From assembly GCA_017458265.1 (NCBI GenBank), contig JAFTFV010000065.1, positions 58,108 to 122,107 on the forward strand: DNA of 64,000 bases, given 5' to 3'. Positions 16,482 to 24,624 of this stretch are shown here, in pieces. This DNA comes from Bacteroidales bacterium (GTDB lineage: Bacteria; Bacteroidota; Bacteroidia; Bacteroidales; UBA932). A program made the translations under genes and the position numbers. The notes under the pieces are model-generated. The model did no database searches. It worked only from the letters and a program-made list of their open reading frames with translations, and had not been told where the DNA came from. How positions within the stretch are numbered: position 1 is the stretch's first letter; every line of letters begins with the position of its first letter.

Positions 16482-18689
16482 ATGAAACTCAGACTTACCC
16501 TGGCAATTGCCATTGCGGTTGCAGCCTGCTGCCCCAAAACCAAGACCGACGTTTACCTTGACCCATCCAAGCCTCTTGAAGAGAGGGTCCAGGATGCACT
16601 TTCCCGCATGACTCTCGAGGAAAAAGTGGCCTTGACGCATGCCCAGTCCAAGTTCTCCAGTGCGGGTGTTCCCCGTCTGGGAATTCCAGAGCTTTGGCAC
16701 ACGGACGGGCCTCACGGCATCCGCCCCGAAGTTCTCTGGGACGAATGGGACCAGGCCGGCTGGACCAACGACTCCTGCACGGCATTCCCTGCTCTTGTGA
16801 ACCTTGCAGCAACCTGGGACAGGGAACTGTCCCGCCTGTATGGTGACTGCATCGGCGAGGAGGCCCGTTACCGTGAGAAGGACATTCTCCTTGGCCCAGG
16901 AATCAACATGGGACGCACTCCGCTCAATGGCCGTACCTTCGAGTACATGGGTGAGGACCCGTATCTGGCCGGCCAGCTGGTGGTTCCTTATATCCAGGGT
17001 GTACAGTCCAACGGCGTCGCCGCCTGCGTGAAGCATTTCGCAATGAACAACCAGGAGGTAAGGCGCACCGCAACGTCTTCCAACGTAGACGACAGGACCA
17101 TGTACGAAATCTACCTCCCCGCCTTCGAGGCCGCCGTCAAGGAAGGCGGCGCCTGGGCAATCATGGGGTCATATAATCTTTATAACAACCAGTTCAACTG
17201 CCATAACAAGCGCCTTCTCTGCGACATCCTCAAGGGAGAATGGGGCTTCGACGGCGTTGTCGTGAGCGACTGGGGCGGTTGCCGTGACGATGACGAAGCC
17301 GCCGCTTACGGCCTTGACATTGAGATGGGCACCTGGACAAACGGCCTGAGGGGCGCAGCATCTGACAGTTACGCCAACTATCACCTTGCAAGGCCTTACC
17401 TTGAGAGACTCCGTGACGGCAGGGCTTCGGTCGAAGGACTTGACGACAAGGCTTCAAGGGTGCTCCGTACCATCTTCCGCACCTCCATGGGAGAGCAGCA
17501 CTTCGGCAGTTTCAACAGTCCCGAACACTATGCCGCGGCACGCAAAATCGCAGCCGAAGGTCTTGTCCTTCTCAAGAACGACGGCGCTCTTCCCCTGCAG
17601 ATTCCCCAGGGCGGAAAACTCCTCGTCGTGGGTGAAAACGCATATAAGATGATGGTTGTGGGCGGTGGCAGCTCCAACCTCAAGACCAAGTATGAAATAA
17701 TCCCTCTGGATGCACTCCACGAGGCATTTGACGGCAAGGCATCCGTCGTCTGGGAGCGCGGATACGTCGGTGACACCACCACGGATTACAACAAGGTCGT
17801 CACCGGCCAGGACCTCAGCGAAAGCCGCAGTGCACAGCAGCTCCTTGCCGATGCCATTGCCGCCGCATCCAATGCAGACTGCATCCTCTACATCGGCGGC
17901 CTGAACAAGAGCTCCGGCCAGGATAACGAAGGTACAGACCGTGCCGATATCGTCCTTCCTTACGGCCAGGACGAACTGATTGAAGCACTTGCAGCAACAG
18001 GCAAAAAGATGATTGTAGTCAACATCTCAGGCTCACCTGTTGCCATGCCTTGGGCATCCAAGGTTAACGCTATCGTCCAGGGATGGTACGGCGGCTCCGA
18101 GAGCGGCCACGCCCTTGTTGACGTCCTCACAGGCGCTGTAAATCCTTCCGGCAAACTTCCTTTCACCATGCCCATTGCCCTTGCCGACGGCCCTCTCAAG
18201 ACCGAGCGCCAATACCCCGGCATCAGGGAAGAAGGCAAGCAGTGGTGGCAGGAATACTATGACGAAGGCGTCTTCATCGGCTACCGCTGGTACTCTTCCA
18301 AGAATGTTCCGGTTCAGTATCCTTTCGGCTACGGCCTCAGCTATACTACGTTTGACGTATCAGACGTTTCCGTGAAGCGCGCAGGCGACGGTTTCAAGGT
18401 ATCGGCAGCAGTGAAGAACACCGGTTCCGTTCCCGGTGCAGAGGTTGTCCAGCTCTATGTTTCCGATGTCGAGAGCTCCGTTGAGCGCCCCGTGAAGGAA
18501 CTCAAAGGCTTCGAAAAGGTCTTTCTCCAGCCCGGCGAATCCCGCAAGGTGCAGTTCACCCTTGACCGCCGCGCGCTTAGCTTCTTCGATGCCGATTCCC
18601 ACGCCTGGGTTGCTGAACCCGGCGAATTCCGCGCCCTTGTGGGAACATCGTCGGAGGATATCCGCGGCGAGGTCTCGTTCAAACTGTAA
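16482..18689 (+). CDS. GH3 beta-glycosidase lipoprotein
   Basis: 735 residues with a lipoprotein-type signal (AIAIAVAACCPK). The GH3 N-terminal barrel contains GIPELWHTDGPHGIRPE, VKHFAMNNQE with the substrate-binding KH pair, and VVVSDWGG with the predicted nucleophile Asp at about residue 263. The GH3_C domain (AEGLVLLKNDGALPL, VVGGGSSNLKTKYEI) and a C-terminal FnIII-like domain (EVVQLYVSD, KELKGFEKVFL) follow. This is the layout of beta-glucosidase/beta-xylosidase-type exo-enzymes. The specificity cannot be read from the sequence. It follows the MFS gene by 10 nt, so it probably releases the monosaccharide that the MFS imports. Confidence 0.92.
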   Translation: MKLRLTLAIAIAVAACCPKTKTDVYLDPSKPLEERVQDALSRMTLEEKVALTHAQSKFSSAGVPRLGIPELWHTDGPHGIRPEVLWDEWDQAGWTNDSCTAFPALVNLAATWDRELSRLYGDCIGEEARYREKDILLGPGINMGRTPLNGRTFEYMGEDPYLAGQLVVPYIQGVQSNGVAACVKHFAMNNQEVRRTATSSNVDDRTMYEIYLPAFEAAVKEGGAWAIMGSYNLYNNQFNCHNKRLLCDILKGEWGFDGVVVSDWGGCRDDDEAAAYGLDIEMGTWTNGLRGAASDSYANYHLARPYLERLRDGRASVEGLDDKASRVLRTIFRTSMGEQHFGSFNSPEHYAAARKIAAEGLVLLKNDGALPLQIPQGGKLLVVGENAYKMMVVGGGSSNLKTKYEIIPLDALHEAFDGKASVVWERGYVGDTTTDYNKVVTGQDLSESRSAQQLLADAIAAASNADCILYIGGLNKSSGQDNEGTDRADIVLPYGQDELIEALAATGKKMIVVNISGSPVAMPWASKVNAIVQGWYGGSESGHALVDVLTGAVNPSGKLPFTMPIALADGPLKTERQYPGIREEGKQWWQEYYDEGVFIGYRWYSSKNVPVQYPFGYGLSYTTFDVSDVSVKRAGDGFKVSAAVKNTGSVPGAEVVQLYVSDVESSVERPVKELKGFEKVFLQPGESRKVQFTLDRRALSFFDADSHAWVAEPGEFRALVGTSSEDIRGEVSFKL

Positions 18690-18699
18690 AAAGTAATCT

Positions 18700-20373
18700 A
18701 TGGACGAAAAGGTTATCTTCTCAATGAACAGGGTGAGCAAAGTGCTCCCTCACAACAACAAGGTTATACTTAAGGATATCTGGCTGGGCTTCTACTATGG
18801 GGCAAAGATCGGTATCATAGGCCTTAACGGAAGCGGCAAGTCAACGCTGCTCAAGATAATAGCCGGAGTAGAGAAATCCTATCAGGGAGAAGTGGTCTGG
18901 GCGCCCGGATACACTGTGGGATATCTGGAGCAAGAGCCTCAGATGGATCCTGACAAAACCGTCCTGGAAGTGGTTCAGGAAGGGGTGCAGGAGGTTATGG
19001 ACGTCTTGAACGAGTACAATGAAATCTCCATGAAGTTCATGGAGCCGATGGATGACGATGAGATGAACCGCCTGATCGAGCGTCAGGGAGAACTCACGGA
19101 AAAGATAGAACACCTTGGCGGCTGGGATATTGACTCAAAGCTTGAAAGGGCCATGGATGCACTTCAGTGCCCTCCTGCCGACCAGCCCATCCGTGAGCTT
19201 TCTGGAGGTGAACGACGCCGCGTAGCACTCTGCCGCCTGCTCCTTCAAGAACCGGATGTCCTGCTTCTGGACGAGCCTACCAACCATCTGGATACTGAAT
19301 CCATCCAGTGGCTGGAAGCCCACCTGCAGCAGTACAAGGGCACAGTCATAGCCGTCACCCATGACCGTTATTTCCTTGACAACGTAGCCGGCTGGATACT
19401 TGAACTCGACCGTGGAGAAGGCATTCCCTGGAAGGGTAACTACTCCTCCTGGCTGGACCAGAAGACCAAGCGCCTTGCCATGGAAGAAAAGCAGGAATCC
19501 AAGCGCCGCAAGACACTGGAACGTGAACTTGAATGGGTACGCATGGCTCCAAAGGCCCGCCAGGCAAAGCAGAAAGCCCGTCTTGGTGCATACGAGAAAC
19601 TCGCCTCAGCAGATGCAAAGCAGAAGGAAGCCAGCCTTGAAATCTACATACCAAACGGTCCGCACCTTGGCAACAAGGTCATAAGGTTCAATAACGTATC
19701 AAAGGCATACGGAGACAAACTGCTCTTTGAGCATCTGACATTTGAACTTCCCCCGGCAGGCATAGTTGGTGTCATTGGCCCTAACGGTGCCGGTAAAACC
19801 ACGCTTTTCAGGCTCATCATGGGACTCGAAAAACCGGATACCGGAACCATAGAAATCGGTGATACCGTGAAGATTTCATACGTAGACCAGCAGCACCGTA
19901 CCATAGACCCGGACAAAACCGTTTATGAAACCATAGCCGGCAATTCGGAGTGGATCAGGATGGGCGGCCGTGACGTAAACGCCCGCGCATGGGTGTCCCG
20001 CTTCAATTTCTCCGGGGCAGACCAGGAGAAACTCTGCGGCGTTCTTTCCGGCGGTGAGCGCAACAGGCTTCACCTTGCCCTCACCTTGAAGGATGAAGGC
20101 AACGTGCTCCTTCTGGACGAACCTACCAACGATGTGGATGTCAACACTATACGTGCCCTTGAAGACGGCCTTGACGGCTTTGCCGGCTGCGCCGTAGTGG
20201 TCTCCCATGACCGCTGGTTCCTTGACCGTATTGCAACTCACATACTTGCATACGAGGGTGACGGCCAGGTCGTGTTCTTCGAAGGCAACTATCAGGAGTA
20301 TGAAGCCAACAGGAAGATGCGCCTTGGCGACACGGAGCCCAAACGTTTCAAGTACAAAAAGCTAATGGCGTAA
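18700..20373 (+). CDS. ettA: Energy-dependent translational throttle protein EttA (ABC-F ATPase)
   Basis: 557 residues with two ABC ATPase domains and no membrane domain. Walker A copies are GLNGSGKSTLLK (about residue 46) and GPNGAGKTTLFR (about 360). Signature motifs are LSGGERRRVAL and LSGGERNRLHL, and Walker B copies are VLLLDEPTNHLD and VLLLDEPTNDVD. The linker KRLAMEEKQESKRRKTLERELEWVRMAP matches the P-site tRNA interaction motif of ABC-F proteins. EttA gates the ribosomal E site according to ATP level. It lies 11 nt after the GH3 gene, an unusual housekeeping member within a PUL-like operon. Confidence 0.93.
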   Translation: MDEKVIFSMNRVSKVLPHNNKVILKDIWLGFYYGAKIGIIGLNGSGKSTLLKIIAGVEKSYQGEVVWAPGYTVGYLEQEPQMDPDKTVLEVVQEGVQEVMDVLNEYNEISMKFMEPMDDDEMNRLIERQGELTEKIEHLGGWDIDSKLERAMDALQCPPADQPIRELSGGERRRVALCRLLLQEPDVLLLDEPTNHLDTESIQWLEAHLQQYKGTVIAVTHDRYFLDNVAGWILELDRGEGIPWKGNYSSWLDQKTKRLAMEEKQESKRRKTLERELEWVRMAPKARQAKQKARLGAYEKLASADAKQKEASLEIYIPNGPHLGNKVIRFNNVSKAYGDKLLFEHLTFELPPAGIVGVIGPNGAGKTTLFRLIMGLEKPDTGTIEIGDTVKISYVDQQHRTIDPDKTVYETIAGNSEWIRMGGRDVNARAWVSRFNFSGADQEKLCGVLSGGERNRLHLALTLKDEGNVLLLDEPTNDVDVNTIRALEDGLDGFAGCAVVVSHDRWFLDRIATHILAYEGDGQVVFFEGNYQEYEANRKMRLGDTEPKRFKYKKLMA

Positions 20374-20411
20374 AACACATACGCCTGATTATTAACAATT
20401 TAAGCGAAAAC

Positions 20412-20432
20412 CTTTCTGGAAAACGCAGAAAG
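20412..20432. other. Small hairpin in the ettA-GH127 gap
   Basis: CTTTCTG and CAGAAAG form a perfect 7-bp stem around a 7-nt loop in the 83-nt gap between ettA and the GH127 gene. No U-run follows on the plus strand, so it is not a typical terminator. It may be a leader structure or an operator, or may be chance. I saw no TAnnTTTG box in this gap. Confidence 0.3.
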
Positions 20433-20456
20433 CAATATAAGTAAGCCGCTGATTTT

Positions 20457-22454
20457 ATGTCACTTACGTTTTACGCCATATTGATTGTTGCCCATATATT
20501 CAACCGCGAACCTCTGGAGAAAACAAAGTTTGCAGAACTGCCCATCGGCTCAATTCAACCGCAGGGATGGCTCCTTGAGCAGCTTCAGAGACAGGCAAAC
20601 GGTCTCACAGGCCATCTTGACGAGATTTATCCTGAAGTCATGGGAGATTCCAATGCGTGGCTTGGCGGAGACGGTGACGCCTGGGAAAGAGGTCCCTACT
20701 GGATAGACGGCCTCCTTCCGCTCGCATATATTCTGAATGACGACACCCTCAAGGCAAAGGCGCAGAAATGGGTAGAGGCCATACTCGCATCGCAGAAGGA
20801 AGACGGTTACTTCGGCCCGTCGGAAGACCACCCCTTTGTTTATGGCCTCCAGCGCGGAAGTTCCCACGACTGGTGGCCCAAGATGGTAGCCCTCAAAATC
20901 ATGAAGCAGTACTACATGGCAACACAGGACAGCCGTGTAATCACCTTCCTGACAAAGTACTTCCGCTATCAGGAAAAGCATCTCCCCACGGAGCCGCTGA
21001 ACAAATGGACAGACTGGGGGCAGTGGCGCGGAGGCGACAATCTCGAAATCATCTATTGGCTCTACAACATAACCGGAGAAAGCTGGCTCCTTGAACTTGG
21101 AGACCTCCTTCACAGCCAGAGCACGGACTGGGCATCAATGTTCCGCGACGGAGATATTTTCTACAAGCAGAACAGCGTCCACTGCGTGAACCTTGCACAA
21201 GGATTCAAGGCTCCCATCGTCTGGTGGCAGTATTCCCATTACGACGCAGATCTCTTTGCCCCCAAGCACGCTGTCGATATCATCCGCACCACAGTGGGCC
21301 TTCCCACAGGCCTCTGGGGCGGCGACGAACAGCTCCACTTCGGCTCCCCCACCCGCGGCAGCGAACTCTGCACCGCCGTTGAAATGATGTTCTCCCTTGA
21401 AGAAATGCTCCGTATCAGCGGAGACCCCTTCTGGGCCGATTACCTCGAACGCGTTGCCTTCAACGCCCTACCCGCCCAGGTCAATGCCGATTTCACCGCC
21501 AAACAGTACTACCAGCAGTCCAACCAGATTGCCGCAACCCGCGCCTGGCGCCCGTTCTCAACCCCTCATGACGACACCGATGTCCTATTCGGCACGCTGA
21601 ACGGCTACCCATGCTGCCTTTCCAACATGCATCAGGGCTGGCCCAAGTTCACCCAGAATCTCTGGTATGCTGCCGATGACGGAATCGTCGCCATGGTCTA
21701 TGCACCGTCGACAGTCACCGCCGAACTTCCAAGCGGAATCACGGTAAAGATTACCGAAACCACCGACTACCCCTTCCGCGGCAAAGTGCGTTTCAAGATA
21801 GATTTCAAGAATAAAAGGGTAAAGGAAGCCGGTTTTGTCTTCCACATCAGAGTCCCTGCCTGGAGCAAGGGCTCGGTTGTGAGCGTGAACGGCGTCAAGC
21901 GGGATTCTCCTGTAGGGAAGAAAAGCGTGAACATCAAACGCGTCTGGAAAAAAGGTGACGTGGTTGAAGTTGAATTCCACGAGGAACTAAATACCGAAGA
22001 GTGGTGGGACGGAGCCTGGGTATTCACCCGCGGCCCGCTTGTATATGCACTCAGAATGGAGGAAAACTGGTCCTGGACGGCTTTCGAAGGCCGTGACCGA
22101 TATTATGGCAAGGGCGCCTGGGAAGTCACTTCACCGACGCCGTGGAACTACTGCATCATGCGTGACAAGTTCAAGACTGAAGACTGCAGGATTGAGATTG
22201 CCGACAAAATGCCCTCCTATCCATGGACTCTTGACGCCGCCCCTGTAAAGATTACCGTACCCGCAAGGACCCTCCCCCGGTGGAAAGAGTACAACGGCTC
22301 CGTGGGAGAGATTCCCTATTTCACGGAAGACGGCAACGACAGCGGTGAAGACGCGGAAATAACGCTTATCCCCTACGGCTGCACCACCCTAAGGATTGCG
22401 CAGTTCCCCACCCGGATAGTTCCCTGGGACCTGGAATACCGGGAAACCTACTGA
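20457..22454 (+). CDS. GH127-like beta-L-arabinofuranosidase (DUF1680)
   Basis: 665 residues, the usual GH127 size. Diagnostic features: LPIGSIQPQGWLLEQL near the start, WERGPYWIDGLLPLAYIL, SELCTAVEMMFSLEEM containing the E-x-C zinc-ligand pair, LFGTLNGYPCCLSNMHQGWPKF with the adjacent cysteines that provide ligand and nucleophile, and WVFTRGPLVYALRMEENW near residue 530. GH127 enzymes remove beta-L-arabinofuranose, and related families act on other deoxy or pentose sugars. The N-terminus has a short hydrophobic stretch (FYAILIVAHIF) that could be a weak signal peptide. It overlaps the convergent gene by 7 bp at the stop codons. Confidence 0.88.
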   Translation: MSLTFYAILIVAHIFNREPLEKTKFAELPIGSIQPQGWLLEQLQRQANGLTGHLDEIYPEVMGDSNAWLGGDGDAWERGPYWIDGLLPLAYILNDDTLKAKAQKWVEAILASQKEDGYFGPSEDHPFVYGLQRGSSHDWWPKMVALKIMKQYYMATQDSRVITFLTKYFRYQEKHLPTEPLNKWTDWGQWRGGDNLEIIYWLYNITGESWLLELGDLLHSQSTDWASMFRDGDIFYKQNSVHCVNLAQGFKAPIVWWQYSHYDADLFAPKHAVDIIRTTVGLPTGLWGGDEQLHFGSPTRGSELCTAVEMMFSLEEMLRISGDPFWADYLERVAFNALPAQVNADFTAKQYYQQSNQIAATRAWRPFSTPHDDTDVLFGTLNGYPCCLSNMHQGWPKFTQNLWYAADDGIVAMVYAPSTVTAELPSGITVKITETTDYPFRGKVRFKIDFKNKRVKEAGFVFHIRVPAWSKGSVVSVNGVKRDSPVGKKSVNIKRVWKKGDVVEVEFHEELNTEEWWDGAWVFTRGPLVYALRMEENWSWTAFEGRDRYYGKGAWEVTSPTPWNYCIMRDKFKTEDCRIEIADKMPSYPWTLDAAPVKITVPARTLPRWKEYNGSVGEIPYFTEDGNDSGEDAEITLIPYGCTTLRIAQFPTRIVPWDLEYRETY

Positions 22455-23284
22455 AAATCATACCGCACAGTCCACGTGCACTCCTTTCCCGGGGCCGATG
22501 CAAAGTCATTGTAAGGCTCCAGGCAGGCTATCCTGTGGTTCGCCCACAGGACGGTATGAGTACAGCGGACATCCGAGCGGATGCGCACGGAAACACCTTC
22601 TTCCCTTATTGTCATGTCATAAGGCATGCCGGCAGCGGACTCATGGATATTGCCGGTAAAAACGGATTCTCCCTTTACCAGGGGACGGGTAAACCGTATT
22701 CCTGAGCCCGTGAACCCCACGGAGCTATAAACTGCACGCCACGTCCCGTCGGGCTTGAACGGGAAGTCTATTTCACGTGAGGGCCCGACTTCCATTTTGC
22801 CGAGGGTGAAGAAGTTGTGATTGTACATTTCTCCGCTCAATTCAATGTCCGAGCGCAGCGTATGCCTTATTTCAAAGCTCTTCTCTCCGGTAAGGGCGAT
22901 AACTTTCTCATATTCGTAGACGCCCTTCAGAACATGCCTGAAAGTTACGCTTCCCTCATCATGGAAACAGTTCCACTCGCCCGAATCAACCACGTCGTAG
23001 AGTTTGAAGCGGTCATATTCCGACACATCCGGGACATGCAGCAGGCCTATGCCGATTTTCACCACGCCCCTGTCCAGAAAAACCGGGAAGAATTCCTCTG
23101 ACGGGCCGCATACCGCGTCATGCATATATGGGTCATAGCGCTCGAACCAGCGTCCTGCAATCTCTGCAGAATCAAGGAGTATGCTGTCAAAGACACCGCT
23201 TCTGTCAAAGCGGGTTCCAAGGTAAAAACCGTCTTCCGGATCATGCAGAAAGAGGGCAATACTTGATGTAGAAATACGATACAT
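22448..23284 (-). CDS. Mutarotase-fold-like protein of unknown function
   Basis: 278 residues from the ATG at 23284. Upstream starts in the same frame would run through the divergent promoter and encode no recognisable extra domain. The protein is all-beta in character, with repeated short strands, FEIRHTLRSDIELSGEMYNHNFF in the middle and a C-terminal FASAPGKECTWTVRYDF. It resembles galactose-mutarotase-like beta-sandwich proteins found beside sugar genes, where they may interconvert anomers. I did not find enough of the aldose-1-epimerase His/Glu pattern to assert activity. There is no signal peptide, so it should be cytoplasmic. Expressed alone and divergently from the PUL 2 uptake genes. 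Confidence 0.5.
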   Translation of the reverse strand: MYRISTSSIALFLHDPEDGFYLGTRFDRSGVFDSILLDSAEIAGRWFERYDPYMHDAVCGPSEEFFPVFLDRGVVKIGIGLLHVPDVSEYDRFKLYDVVDSGEWNCFHDEGSVTFRHVLKGVYEYEKVIALTGEKSFEIRHTLRSDIELSGEMYNHNFFTLGKMEVGPSREIDFPFKPDGTWRAVYSSVGFTGSGIRFTRPLVKGESVFTGNIHESAAGMPYDMTIREEGVSVRIRSDVRCTHTVLWANHRIACLEPYNDFASAPGKECTWTVRYDFQ

Positions 23285-23305
23285 GCACAAAAATAAGAAA
23301 TTATA

Positions 23306-23336
23306 TTGTGGAAATACAATATTTTTCATAAATTTG
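23306..23336 (+). promoter_or_regulatory. Promoter of the PUL 2 operon
   Basis: TTG at 23306-23308 and TAAATTTG at 23329-23336 with a 20-nt spacer. A tandem 10-bp operator-like motif begins 1 nt after the -7 box and covers the presumed start site. The MFS ATG at 23371 gives a leader of roughly 28 nt. Confidence 0.6.
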
Positions 23337-23337
23337 C

Positions 23338-23357
23338 ACCACAGTACACCACAGTTC
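23338..23357 (+). promoter_or_regulatory. Operator-like tandem repeat, copy 1
   Basis: Two adjacent 10-mers, ACCACAGTAC and ACCACAGTTC, differ at one base. They lie over the expected transcription start of the PUL 2 operon. A matching pair occurs at 44560-44579 in the same position relative to another promoter. The 10-bp period puts both copies on one face of the helix, as expected for a protein binding site. Confidence 0.55.
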
Positions 23358-23370
23358 TGTTTAGCCGGCA

Positions 23371-24624
23371 ATGAAAATCAACAACAAGTGGTACAAATGG
23401 GAGGTACTCGCTCTCCTCTGGGTGGCGTATCTCCTTAATCAGGGAGACCGCCAGGTCTTCAACTCGGTGCTGCCCCTCATCAGGGACAGCCTCTCGCTCA
23501 CTGACACCTCCGTGAGCCTTATCGCAGTGTTTTTCAACCTGTTCTATGCGCTGATGGTCCCAATCGGCGGATGGGTTGGTGACAAGTTCTCAAGGAAGTG
23601 GGTAACAACGCTCAGTATCCTTTTCTGGAGCGTCGCAACCATGTTCACGGGCCTTGCGAACGGCGTTTTCCTCCTCATCCTCACGCGCAGTATCGCAACC
23701 GGCGGCGGAGAAGCCTTCTTCGGTCCGGCAAATTACTCCCTTCTCGGGCAGTATCATACTGACACACGTGCAACCGCAATGTCCATCCACCAGACGTCCT
23801 ACTACGTGGGCGTCATCCTGGCCGGGTGGCTTGCAGGATACATCGGAGACCATCTTGGCTGGCAGTATGCCTTCTACATCTTCGGCGGTGCCGGCGTTGT
23901 ATGGGCTCTGGTAATGGCCCTGAGGCTGAAAGATGCTCCGCGCGAAACAGCAGAGACAGCAACTGCCGGCGACAAGCCCAAAGTCTCAATCTGGGACGGC
24001 TTCAAGACCGTGTTCACAACACCCACGGCACTTATGGTCACAATCGGCTTCTGCGGGTTCATTTTCGTCATCACAGGTTACATGACATGGGTGCCCACCT
24101 TCCTTCAGGAGAACTTCGGTCAGAGCGGCGCCCAGGCCGGCCTCAATTCCATGCTGTGGACCTATGTAGCGGCCTTTATCGGCGTCCTTCTTGCCGGTTC
24201 CCTTTCAGACAAGTGGGCTGCCAAAGACCCCAAGAAGCGCATGCTCATCCAGGGCGCAGGCCTTATCCTTGGCGCTGCATTCCTTCCCTTCATGGGTACT
24301 GCAAAGAGCCTCTGGGTGCTCTACCTCTGCTTTGCAGGCTGGGGCTTCTTCAGGGCCTTCTTTGACGCGAATATCTATGCTGCGCTCTACGACGTGACCC
24401 CTTCACACCTCCACGCCAGCTGTTCATCTGCAATGATAATGACGGGCTTTGCCGTTGGCGCAACAGCCCCCTACATACTTGCCATCATAAAAGAAGCGAC
24501 CGGCAGCCTTAACGCCACCTTCCCCATCCTCGGGGCCATCTGGCTGGTGTGCGGCATTGCCTGCCTCTGGGTGAGCTACAAATATTACAACCGCGACAAC
24601 ACTAAAATCATGAACCATGAATAA
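23371..24624 (+). CDS. MFS transporter (anion:cation symporter-like), first gene of PUL 2
   Basis: 417 residues with 12 hydrophobic segments. Features include QGDRQVFNSVLPLI in TM1, GGWVGDKFSRKWVTTL with the MFS loop 2-3 motif, SIATGGGEAFFGPANYSLLGQY in TM4, a central cytoplasmic loop (DAPRETAETATAGDKPK), and GSLSDKWAAKDPKKRM in the second half. The TM4 region resembles the ACS family, whose members carry hexuronates, sialic acid or related acids. The sugar carried here is unknown. Its stop codon overlaps the isomerase ATG by 8 nt, placing uptake and the first cytoplasmic steps in one transcript. Confidence 0.85.
   Translation: MKINNKWYKWEVLALLWVAYLLNQGDRQVFNSVLPLIRDSLSLTDTSVSLIAVFFNLFYALMVPIGGWVGDKFSRKWVTTLSILFWSVATMFTGLANGVFLLILTRSIATGGGEAFFGPANYSLLGQYHTDTRATAMSIHQTSYYVGVILAGWLAGYIGDHLGWQYAFYIFGGAGVVWALVMALRLKDAPRETAETATAGDKPKVSIWDGFKTVFTTPTALMVTIGFCGFIFVITGYMTWVPTFLQENFGQSGAQAGLNSMLWTYVAAFIGVLLAGSLSDKWAAKDPKKRMLIQGAGLILGAAFLPFMGTAKSLWVLYLCFAGWGFFRAFFDANIYAALYDVTPSHLHASCSSAMIMTGFAVGATAPYILAIIKEATGSLNATFPILGAIWLVCGIACLWVSYKYYNRDNTKIMNHE

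Noticed and set aside
20374-20456. Riboswitch or promoter in the ettA-GH127 gap
   Set aside because: No TAnnTTTG box or known riboswitch core was visible; only a small hairpin is present.
23288-23295. TATTTTTG on the minus strand as promoter of the 22448-23284 gene
   Set aside because: It lies 3 nt before the ATG, so transcription would begin inside the coding region unless the true start is later.
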